From the NCBI GenBank assembly GCA_964565865.1, contig CAZMGM010000012.1:1-59667 (forward strand): DNA of 59,667 bases. The letters are read 5' to 3'. The translations under genes and the position numbers were made by a program. Source of the DNA: CBDAPI01 sp964565865. GTDB lineage: Bacteria > Acidobacteriota > UBA6911 > RPQK01 > CBDAPI01. The notes below the pieces were generated by a model. That model worked only from the letters and a program-made list of their open reading frames with translations, was not told the DNA's origin and made no database searches. This document shows, piece by piece, positions 16,851 through 23,962 of the stretch (the first letter of the stretch is position 1; the number at the start of each line of letters is the position of its first letter).

Positions 16851-17193
16851 GGACCTGACCAGCCCATTGGTAAGAGCTTCTAAGGCCGGCTCGATCAAGT
16901 TGCAGGAAATCATTGATGCAGGATGTAACGCCCCTTGTTCACTGGTCCTGCGTATCAGCCCTAAAGGGCTGAAGACGTTCACGTTAACATACCGAGCAAC
17001 CAGGTCAACGGCGGAGCTGTTTGCGGCAGAGGGCGCTCAGGTCGTGGTTTCGGACTTGAATGCACGAACGGCTGCGGAGACGGTGGAAGGGATCATCGAT
17101 GCGGGTGGGGACGCCATCGAAACGGTAGGCGATGTAGGCAACTCCCAGGATACTGAACGCATGGCGGCAGCCAAAGTTGTGAAGATCCGATAA
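16837..17193 (+). pseudogene. Mosaic ORF: integrase N-terminus + SDR fragment + integrase C-terminus (relic B)
   Basis: An open frame of 118 codons built from three sources. Residues 1-53 resemble the arm-binding (DUF4102) domain of tyrosine integrases, with VLRISPKGLKTFTLTYR. Residues of about 56-110 are a short-chain dehydrogenase fragment (TAELFAAEGAQVVVSDLNA, then DAGGDAIETVGDV), the beta1-beta3 part of a Rossmann fold without its TGxxxGIG loop. The last codons, AAAKVVKIR and stop, match the end of integrase relic A. The frame is open throughout, so a chimeric peptide could be made. No integrase activity is possible because the catalytic domain is gone. Confidence 0.7.
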
Positions 17194-17266
17194 TTGAGAT
17201 ACCTCAACAGATTGCTGATGTACAGAAGCTCTCAATTGAGTGGAAGCCAAAGGGAAAGAATGAATA

Positions 17267-18097
17267 ATGGGGTTAAATTGCTTCAAAAGCCCACATAATC
17301 ATGAAGAAAATCGGCTTCGTACTCCTGATTCTGCTCCTTCCAACCGCTCTGCTATTCTTCTTTCACTTCCTCAGCAAATACTGACTATTACGATAATTTC
17401 CCTGTTTCTACCTACGGCTCTCTTCGGCCACGGAGGGCGTACTGATTCACTCGGATGCCACCACGACCGTAAAAACGGGGGGTACCACTGTCACAGTGGT
17501 CCATTGTCTGGGCAATCCTTCGGCTCAAAAGAGGAAGCACTGTGCAGCCTTGAGGGCTCCTCTACGGAATTGGGCATTAATATATCTTCTCCGTGGTCAT
17601 TATCTGGCGCTGCGCCCTATCATCGAGACCTTTATGGTGGTTGGATAGATGCAGATGGAGATTGCCAAAATACCCGGCAGGAGGTACTAATTGCTGAGAG
17701 CCTTGTTCCTGCCAAACTCGAAAATGTAGGGTGCCGAGTGATCTCCGGGAAGTGGTTAGATTTCTACACAGGGCAGACCTTCACCAACCCCAGTGATCTT
17801 GACATTGATCACTTCATTCCGCTTGCAGAGGCTCATCGTAGTGGCTCAGATGGATGGCTGCCAGAGCGACGCCGGAATTTTGCCAACGATTTATCATACC
17901 CGGGGTCCCTAGTTGCAGTTTCTGCATCCGTGAATAGGTCTAAAGGCGACCGGGACCCTTCTGGATGGCTACCTCCCAATGTAGAGTTTATTTGTGAATA
18001 CACTCGAAACTGGGTTAATACAAAAGGTTACTGGGGACTCAAAATGGATGACGCGGAAAGGATTAAGATTGATTCAGTCTTGGAACAATGTGAGTAG
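17267..18097 (+). CDS. Exported HNH (DUF1524-type) nuclease with YHCH domain
   Basis: A protein of up to 276 residues. After a hydrophobic export signal (about residues 30-52) comes a YHC-H segment (GGYHCHSGPLSGQ). An HNH-like domain follows with DIDHFIPLAEAHRSG, FANDL and AVSASVNRSKGDRDPSGWLPP, the typical DUF1524/HNH pattern with D-x-D-H, N and K-G-D-R residues. It is probably a secreted or periplasmic DNase. The ATG at 17267 has a GGGAAAG upstream, but it leaves about 30 odd residues before the signal. A competing ATG at 17301 in another frame encodes a signal-like 27-mer, so a frameshift at the start is possible. Base composition is AT-richer than the neighbours, consistent with recent transfer. 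Confidence 0.75.
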   Translation: MGLNCFKSPHNHEENRLRTPDSAPSNRSAILLSLPQQILTITIISLFLPTALFGHGGRTDSLGCHHDRKNGGYHCHSGPLSGQSFGSKEEALCSLEGSSTELGINISSPWSLSGAAPYHRDLYGGWIDADGDCQNTRQEVLIAESLVPAKLENVGCRVISGKWLDFYTGQTFTNPSDLDIDHFIPLAEAHRSGSDGWLPERRRNFANDLSYPGSLVAVSASVNRSKGDRDPSGWLPPNVEFICEYTRNWVNTKGYWGLKMDDAERIKIDSVLEQCE

Positions 18098-18178
18098 ATT
18101 CATGTGGGGTTCTAGTACATCGCTATATGCTTGACACCTAATTCTAGACCTGGGCTGGCGATCCCGTTTCCAGTCGCA

Positions 18179-18949
18179 ATGGAGAGGGCTTTGAAATTTA
18201 TATTTTGTAATTTGGTGGTTATTCTTTTTTCCATGGCAACAGTTCCCTTTGCTAGTGAAAACCAAGTGAAGATTAGTAAAAGAAACTCTTTAACATGTAT
18301 ATCTTCCAAGGGCATACCAAATCACTCTGTTGGGCAATTTCCCACCAAGGGTAATCCTCATAGGTTCCGTCCTCAAAATCTGCAGTACTGTTTTCCCTCC
18401 AAACCGAACAACAATATAACCTTTAAAAATATTGCTAGAGTTGTAGGTATCACAGTCACTGGCATTCCTATTAGACCCGGCACTGCAGATTGGCACGATG
18501 CATCTTCACCAAGAAAGCATAGTAGAAATCCTTCTTCTGGTTGGAACTTAGAAGCAATCAGACCCTTTGAAACAATCTTTGGGATTGATGATTACAATGC
18601 ACATGTAGACCACAGGGGACTTTATCATTACCACAAAATAACCAGTGAGTTATTGAAAGTTGGTAAGACACTAATTGGTTATGCTGCCGATGGTTACGAA
18701 ATCCATTATTTAGGAAAAAGAATTAAGTCATCGTGGCAGTTAAAAAAAGGAATACGTCCAACTAGTCCGTTTGGTAATTATGATGGAAGTTTTAAACAAG
18801 ACTATGAGTATGCAAGAGGGTCGGGCGATTTAGATGAGTGTAACGGTAGGGAATACAATGGAAAGTATACGTATTTTGCAACAGAAACGTTTCCTTTCTT
18901 CCCGAGGTGTCATTGGGGACATATTGGTAGGGATTTCTTACGACCATGA
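18179..18949 (+). CDS. Exported YHYH-domain protein
   Basis: A 256-residue protein. It has a signal peptide (MERALKFIFCNLVVILFSM...) and a YHYH domain with HVDHRGLYHYHK, then GYAADGYEIHY, then DLDECNGREYNGKYTYFAT and a late FPRCHWG. YHYH proteins are secreted, probably metal-binding, and of unknown reaction. The frame stays open upstream to 18131, but the ATG at 18179 begins the signal peptide exactly. It is visibly AT-rich against the GC-rich surroundings. With the HNH gene it forms cargo next to integrase relic B. Confidence 0.8.
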   Translation: MERALKFIFCNLVVILFSMATVPFASENQVKISKRNSLTCISSKGIPNHSVGQFPTKGNPHRFRPQNLQYCFPSKPNNNITFKNIARVVGITVTGIPIRPGTADWHDASSPRKHSRNPSSGWNLEAIRPFETIFGIDDYNAHVDHRGLYHYHKITSELLKVGKTLIGYAADGYEIHYLGKRIKSSWQLKKGIRPTSPFGNYDGSFKQDYEYARGSGDLDECNGREYNGKYTYFATETFPFFPRCHWGHIGRDFLRP

Positions 18950-19255
18950 GGCGGGCTCCAGTCGATATACTGGATCATCTCGACCGGGTAATTCCTCTCC
19001 GATTTTAGGAGGGCGGACCTGAGGGAGGTGGGGGTACTCGCGTGGCTCGTATTCCAGGTCGGTATCCTGAATGATGGCTATATCTCCTTGAACCCATTCC
19101 AGCGCAGTTTTCATAACGTCACCTCTCCCCCAAATCGCGTTCATGTCTCAGGAAAATGCCGCCTCGGCGCCCTGGGGATCGCTCGCCAGGCTGCTAAGAA
19201 CACTGGCAGTGTCATCCTTCTAGGCATCGTCGACAAGGACAACTGAAACTTCAGA
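18950..19255 (-). pseudogene. Family 2 glycosyltransferase relic
   Basis: One minus-strand frame, read from about 19255 down, encodes EVSVVLVDDA, a TAG, KDDTASVLSSLASD, a TGA, then GDVMKTALEWVQGDIAIIQD and TDLEYEPREYPHL. This is the N-terminal half of a dolichyl-phosphate-mannose-type GT2, with VDD and the DxD-like D-T-D-L-E-Y motif. Two in-frame stops and a missing C-terminal half mark it as a pseudogene. It lies between the YHYH gene and the VWFA gene. Confidence 0.7.
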
Positions 19256-19289
19256 AGAACCGACTCGTTTGCCCCGACCCGTAAATCGG

Positions 19290-20249
19290 TCACGATGCGC
19301 CTGGAGCGTAATAGCCCTTCCGATGCGTCACTTTCAAGCCGCGCTTCTTGACTAGAACCTTTACTTTTCGAAACTCTCCATCTCGACTGCCGTTGCTTGA
19401 AACATAGCCCAGGCTTACCTGGTTCTTGATCTCCTCGTTGATCTTTGCGAATGCTTCACGGAGACGATTCAGATCGGCCTTGGACTTAAAAAAACGCCCT
19501 CCCGTCGCTTCTGCAAAGGTCTTCAACTGGCCGAAATCGGAGTGGTGTTCTCGGCTTCTCACACCGATTCCAAAAATGATGACATCCTGCTGTTGAGCGG
19601 CACGGATGGCATCACCTGCCTGGTAATAACTCTGGGTGTCGGCACCGTCGGAGAGGACAATCATCACGCGGCGACCTACCTCGTGCCGCAGAAGATCTTC
19701 GGTAGCAATCACAATTGCGTCATACAGCTTGGTCGCTCCACCTGGAGGAACCATGTTGTAAATTTCCGATTCAAGCTTCTTCAGATCGAAAGTAAAGTCC
19801 TGCACCAGACCAACTTCACTGTCGAACTGAAGCACAGCAGCCAGGTCTTTCTTCTCGCGCAGTGTGGCCTTCAGAAACTCGACAGCCGCCTGTTGTTCGA
19901 AAAACAGCTCGTCTTTCACACTGCCGCTGGTATCCACCAACACTACAATGGTCAGGGATCTGGCGGTTTCACCTGTCTCGTAATGAAAGAACTCTAGATT
20001 CTGTCGGACTCCGTCTTCGTAGACATCAAAGTCCTGAATGGCGAGATCCCTGGCATACTCACCGCGCTTGTTCCTGACCGTGGTCAGGACATTGACCACG
20101 TCTACTTCGGCCCGAATAACGGTTGCCTGACTAGGATCATCCTGCGCACGGAGGACGGAGCTCCCCCCCCCCACCGTCAATAGGATAGCACTGCCAAGGA
20201 ATCGCAGGGTCAATCGCGTTGGCTCGATGTTCAATTCTCCCTTTTCCAA
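19290..20249 (-). CDS. Exported VWFA-domain protein (Acidobacteria type)
   Basis: A 319-residue protein. After a signal peptide (about residues 1-35) there is a beta-rich N-domain (VDVVNVLTTVRNKRG...IQDFDVYEDGVRQ), then a von Willebrand A domain (about 98-280) with an intact MIDAS motif D106-T-S-G-S110. This matches the VWFA-related family expanded in Acidobacteriota (TIGR03436). It is likely an extracytoplasmic metal-dependent binding protein. The annotated start is a TTG; another TTG five codons later is possible. A run of ten identical bases lies in the signal peptide region (20163-20172). Confidence 0.85.
   Translation of the reverse strand: MEKGELNIEPTRLTLRFLGSAILLTVGGGSSVLRAQDDPSQATVIRAEVDVVNVLTTVRNKRGEYARDLAIQDFDVYEDGVRQNLEFFHYETGETARSLTIVVLVDTSGSVKDELFFEQQAAVEFLKATLREKKDLAAVLQFDSEVGLVQDFTFDLKKLESEIYNMVPPGGATKLYDAIVIATEDLLRHEVGRRVMIVLSDGADTQSYYQAGDAIRAAQQQDVIIFGIGVRSREHHSDFGQLKTFAEATGGRFFKSKADLNRLREAFAKINEEIKNQVSLGYVSSNGSRDGEFRKVKVLVKKRGLKVTHRKGYYAPGAS
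20163..20172. repeat. Homopolymer tract of 10 C (10 G on the coding strand)
   Basis: Ten consecutive C on the plus strand encode the Gly-Gly-Gly of TVGGGSS in the signal peptide of the VWFA protein. Slippage by one base would shift the frame at about codon 28 and switch the protein off. Tracts of this kind underlie phase variation in some bacteria. Confidence 0.8.
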
Positions 20250-20279
20250 TAGCCTGGAGGCGTCTGATACGAAATCTGT

Positions 20280-21080
20280 TTAGTCACGATCGCTAGAAAG
20301 GCATCTTTGTGTTGCCAGAAACGTGTAGACGGCGGCTACTCCGAGATAAATCAAATCGAACACAAGCCCCTGCTGCCCGCTGATCGTCACCCCGAGATTC
20401 AATATGAAGGCGGGGGTCAGACTGTATACCGCAATCGTAAAGCATTCCCGATAATCGAGCCTGGTCCCGAGTCGTGCAGCGGCAGAAGCGGCACAGAACA
20501 TGAGCAGCAAAGCCTGCATACTCTTCACCGTAAACACAAAGATACATCGTACGAGAAAAACAGTAGGAAAGAAGATGAAGCTGAGCCACCCTGCCCAGTC
20601 CTGCCACCTCTCCGGACCGCCCACTAGGGTTATGAAGGGCGCAACATCTCTCCAGTTCCAGGTGCCGGAGCCGCCTTCCACGAGTAGCGAGAACTCCTCC
20701 CTTTGGAAAACAGCAGCCGGGGGTTCGAGATCTTCCAGTATCTGGAGATCCTGGCTCTCGGTATAGACAAAAGTAGTAATCTGCTCCCCGAAATAACGGC
20801 GCACCAGAGGCTGCTGGCCTTCGACCTGGAGCTTCCCGTCCTGGACAGAAATGGGCGGTAGATTGTAGCTCGCCCAGTTCACAAACTCTTTGATCTTCGG
20901 AAGTTGCACCCAAGTTTCGACGAGGGCAAAGGTCAGTGCAACCAGCACGCTCATGAAGAGCAGATAGCGGAGTGTCCAAGCGAGAGGCTGTCTGAAGATA
21001 AGAGGGTAGAAGTCGAACTCGGTTACAGCCAGATGTGCCTGCTTCACAAAAACAAGGGGAGCTCTCAAGATCGAATTCAT
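20280..21080 (-). CDS. DUF1189-family membrane protein
   Basis: A 266-residue integral membrane protein. One N-terminal helix (about residues 35-55) is followed by an extracytoplasmic beta-rich domain (about 60-150, ISVQDGKLQVEG), then three or four C-terminal helices. The layout fits DUF1189, a family of unknown role. I chose the ATG at 21080 because AGGAG lies 6 nt upstream; the frame extends eight codons further to a GTG at 21104. It lies between cdsZ and the VWFA gene on the same strand. Confidence 0.75.
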   Translation of the reverse strand: MNSILRAPLVFVKQAHLAVTEFDFYPLIFRQPLAWTLRYLLFMSVLVALTFALVETWVQLPKIKEFVNWASYNLPPISVQDGKLQVEGQQPLVRRYFGEQITTFVYTESQDLQILEDLEPPAAVFQREEFSLLVEGGSGTWNWRDVAPFITLVGGPERWQDWAGWLSFIFFPTVFLVRCIFVFTVKSMQALLLMFCAASAAARLGTRLDYRECFTIAVYSLTPAFILNLGVTISGQQGLVFDLIYLGVAAVYTFLATQRCLSSDRD

Positions 21081-21211
21081 TAATTGCTCCTTCTTCCTTT
21101 TCACGCAGGAAAAGAGTAAGGATGCTGGCCAGATTTCCGAAGAACTAAGCCTTCAGCAGACTCTTCGAAGGCTTCTTCCAGCCCGTTGAAGGTCCCACGG
21201 ACTGCCGGTAC

Positions 21212-21937
21212 TCAGTCCTCGCCGTAATAGAGAATTCGGTTGCAGGCTTCGCATGTCGCGATGCGGGTGGCAGTCTTCACTTCCGCAATCAGCTGTGGCC
21301 TCAACACAACATTACATGCCTGACAGGATCCGTCAACAATTTGGGCCAAAACGTGACCGCCCCGTCCCGTAGATATTCTCCGGTAGCGAGCCACTAATGA
21401 AACAGGGATCGAACTGACCAGACTTTTCCGTCTGCCATTGAGCTCGACAATCTGGGTTTCTGCCTTGGATAAAAAGGACTGGGCCTCCGTCTTTTTCTTC
21501 TGAACCTCGGCATCCTTTTCCTGGAACTCCTTTTCTCGAGCGCCCGACTCACCAAGACAGTCTTCCACCTCCAGCATCAGTTCCAGTATCTGATCTTCCT
21601 TCTCACCAATGCGGTGCTCGATCGTCTCAATCTCTCGGAGGACGGCCTGATATGCCTTGTTCGTCTTAACCTCCATCAATTGCGTCTTGTACTTGGAAAG
21701 CTGCTCCCGTAACAATGCAACTTCGTTCTCCGTGCGGCGCTGTGCCTGCCGCTGATCTTCGAGCTGCTGCCTGGCCTGGTCGACAACATTCTGGTTTTCA
21801 TCAAGATCCAGCTCGAAACCTGAAATCTGATTAGGAATCCGGTCAAGCTGCTGCTGCAGCTCTTTCAGCTCAAAGTCCAGTTCCTGCAAGTCCTGGAGCA
21901 ACCGCAATTCCTGCTGAACCGTCAATTCTTCTGTCAT
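21212..21937 (-). CDS. cdsZ: Zinc-ribbon coiled-coil protein (CdsZ / CT398 type)
   Basis: A 241-residue protein: a long antiparallel coiled coil (about residues 5-175, rich in Q, E, L and R) ending in a C4 zinc ribbon, CQAC ... CEAC. This is the zf-RING_7/DUF164 architecture of chlamydial CT398 (CdsZ), which binds sigma-54 and type III components there; the role in other phyla is unclear. It is read after the tRNA on the same strand. Confidence 0.8.
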   Translation of the reverse strand: MTEELTVQQELRLLQDLQELDFELKELQQQLDRIPNQISGFELDLDENQNVVDQARQQLEDQRQAQRRTENEVALLREQLSKYKTQLMEVKTNKAYQAVLREIETIEHRIGEKEDQILELMLEVEDCLGESGAREKEFQEKDAEVQKKKTEAQSFLSKAETQIVELNGRRKSLVSSIPVSLVARYRRISTGRGGHVLAQIVDGSCQACNVVLRPQLIAEVKTATRIATCEACNRILYYGED

Positions 21938-21993
21938 CCGTTTTCTCTAGAAGCCCGCGGCCGCTTTCACCGCGGACTGTCTACTGGGATCAG

Positions 21994-22070
21994 TGGTGGG
22001 CCCAGTAGGACTCGAACCTACGACCATCTGATTATGAGTCAGGTGCTCTAACCAACTGAGCTATGGGCCC
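21994..22070 (-). tRNA. tRNA with CAT anticodon, probably tRNA-Ile2 (or elongator Met)
   Basis: The minus strand folds as a full cloverleaf. The acceptor is GGGCCCA/TGGGCCC, the D arm GCTC/GAGC, the anticodon loop CTCATAA (anticodon CAT), the T arm GTAGG/CCTAC with TTCGAGT, and CCA is encoded at the end. The GGGCCxATAGCTCAGTTGG start and the CTCATAATC context resemble tRNA-Ile that is read with lysidine, but elongator tRNA-Met has the same anticodon. A C-A mismatch occurs at the top of the anticodon stem. Confidence 0.9.
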
Positions 22071-22143
22071 ACGGACTTCTGAAACTTCCAAGCCGGGATT
22101 CGTGGTCAAGCAGCCTACCAGGCTCCTGTGCCGGCACACACAC

Positions 22144-22168
22144 AAAAAAAGCGCCCCACTCGGGACGC
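22144..22168 (-). terminator. Rho-independent terminator of rpoD
   Basis: On the minus strand GCGTCCC and GGGGCGC pair (7 bp with one G-U) around a 4-nt loop, and a run of seven T follows. It sits about 40 nt after the rpoD stop and before the tRNA, so the tRNA needs its own promoter or processing from leak-through. Confidence 0.85.
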
Positions 22169-22207
22169 ATAGCAGTCCGTGGTGAAAGTCCCACAGGCCG
22201 CCGAGCT

Positions 22208-23899
22208 TCAAAGGCCCTCCTGTCCAGTGTTCTCGAGGAAGGCCTTCAGCGTCCGACTCCTGGAAGGATGGCGCAGCTTACGCAGCGCCTTCGCCTCTAT
22301 CTGGCGAATTCGCTCTCGAGTTACGCAGAACCTTTGCCCTACCTCCTCCAGAGTGTGTTCACTCCCGTCGCCGATCCCGAAGCGCATTCGAATCACCTGT
22401 TCTTCTCGGGGTGTCAGAGTCTCGAGAACAGACCCAGTCTGTTCTTTGAGATTGAGATTGATCACGGCTTCAGAAGGAGAGATGACGCCGCGATCCTCGA
22501 TAAAATCTCCCAGATGACTGTCTTCCTCTTCTCCAATAGGTGTCTCCAGAGAAATCGGTTCCTGGGCAATCTTGAGGATCTTCCGCACCTTGTTGACTGA
22601 GATGTCCATCTTTTCAGCGATCTCCTCGGAGCTGGGCTCCCGGCCGTTCTCCTGCACCAGAGCCCGTGATGTCCGGATCAACTTGTTGATTGTCTCAATC
22701 ATGTGTACCGGAATCCGGATGGTACGAGCCTGGTCGGCAATGGCACGGGTGATCGCCTGCCGTATCCACCAGGTCGCGTAGGTGGAGAATTTGTATCCCC
22801 GGCGGTACTCAAACTTATCCACGGCTTTCATCAAGCCGATGTTGCCCTCCTGAATCAGATCCAAAAACTGAAGTCCCCGGTTGGTGTACTTCTTGGCTAT
22901 AGAAACAACCAGCCTCAAATTGGCTTCCACCAATTCCTTCTTGGCGATATCGGCTTCCAGTTCGCCATGCTTAATCGTGGCGAGCGTTCTCTTTAGCTCA
23001 GTTGCGCTTGCCACGACCTCCTCCTCGATCTCCTGGAATTCCTTTTGAATCTCCCGGCTGCGTAGCTTGATTTTCTTGACTTCGTCCAGTTTGAGCGAGG
23101 ACTCCTGCAGCTTCTTGAGGCGCTTCTGTTCGCGCTCGAGAGCCACGATCCTGTCTACTGCATTCTTCACCGCATTAACGAGTCTTTCGTGAATCGGAGG
23201 TCTGAGGTTGAGTTTCTGCACCTGGCGGGATATAGGGATTCGATAACGGGCCAGGTTTGCAAGGAGCCTCTTGTAGTTTGCAGTATCTTTCTTGGCCCTG
23301 CGGAGTCTGCGACGGATCTTTGTCGCTTCCACCTCCAGCTTCCTGATCTCGTTGATGCGCCTTAGAATCGAGCGGTGGCGTTTGAGCCGAAGCTCTTCGG
23401 TAATTTCGTCCTCGGGGAAAAGGACGAAGGTCCTGATATTGAGCCTCTCCGCTTTCAGCAACAAGGCATATTTTTGAATTTCTGCCACCACCACCGGCGA
23501 ACGGGAGAGGGCCTTGAGAATAACTTCCTGTCCCTTTTCGATTCGCTTTGCGATCTCAACTTCACCTTCCCGGGTCAAGAGAGGAACGGTGCCCATCTCT
23601 CGCAGATACATACGGACTGGATCATTCGTTTTCTCGAGAGACTCCTCGGGAGTTTCCACCCCTTGCCCCTCTTCACCTGCCTTGGGGCTAATCTGGTTTT
23701 GGGCAGCATCGAACTGCTGCTCTGAGTCGATCACTTCGATGCCAGCGTCACCGAAGAGTTCGAAAATTGCGTCCAGCTCCTTAGCCGAATGAAGATTCTC
23801 AGGCAAGGCATCGTTAACCTCGTCATACAGAAGGTAGCCCTTCTGTTTCCCCATGACGAGTAGTGCCTTCAACCCTTCGTACTTATCTTCGAGCGACAA
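22208..23899 (-). CDS. rpoD: Primary RNA polymerase sigma factor RpoD
   Basis: A 563-residue sigma-70. Region 1.1 is at the N-terminus (GYLLYDEVNDALPENL). Region 1.2 contains DPVRMYLREMGTVPLL. A charged helical insert spans about residues 180-310. Region 2 is complete (ANLRLVVSIAKKY, GLQFLDLIQEGNIGLMKAVD, ATWWIRQAITRAIADQAR), then region 3 (IPVHMIETINKL) and region 4 with its HTH (EEVGQRFCVTRERIRQIEAK). The start is a TTG with AGAGG upstream. It follows dnaG, the classical macromolecular-synthesis order, and ends at a strong terminator. Confidence 0.97.
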   Translation of the reverse strand: MSLEDKYEGLKALLVMGKQKGYLLYDEVNDALPENLHSAKELDAIFELFGDAGIEVIDSEQQFDAAQNQISPKAGEEGQGVETPEESLEKTNDPVRMYLREMGTVPLLTREGEVEIAKRIEKGQEVILKALSRSPVVVAEIQKYALLLKAERLNIRTFVLFPEDEITEELRLKRHRSILRRINEIRKLEVEATKIRRRLRRAKKDTANYKRLLANLARYRIPISRQVQKLNLRPPIHERLVNAVKNAVDRIVALEREQKRLKKLQESSLKLDEVKKIKLRSREIQKEFQEIEEEVVASATELKRTLATIKHGELEADIAKKELVEANLRLVVSIAKKYTNRGLQFLDLIQEGNIGLMKAVDKFEYRRGYKFSTYATWWIRQAITRAIADQARTIRIPVHMIETINKLIRTSRALVQENGREPSSEEIAEKMDISVNKVRKILKIAQEPISLETPIGEEEDSHLGDFIEDRGVISPSEAVINLNLKEQTGSVLETLTPREEQVIRMRFGIGDGSEHTLEEVGQRFCVTRERIRQIEAKALRKLRHPSRSRTLKAFLENTGQEGL

Positions 23900-23962
23900 C
23901 CGGATTCCTCTCCATTGCGGTTTGGGCTAAAAAAATAGTGTAAAGTGGCCAGTCAACCCAGA

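Noticed and set aside
16674..17193. Possible CRISPR or toxin-antitoxin locus near the integrase leader
   Set aside because: No regularly spaced repeats and no toxin or antitoxin pair; the open frames resolve into integrase and SDR pieces.
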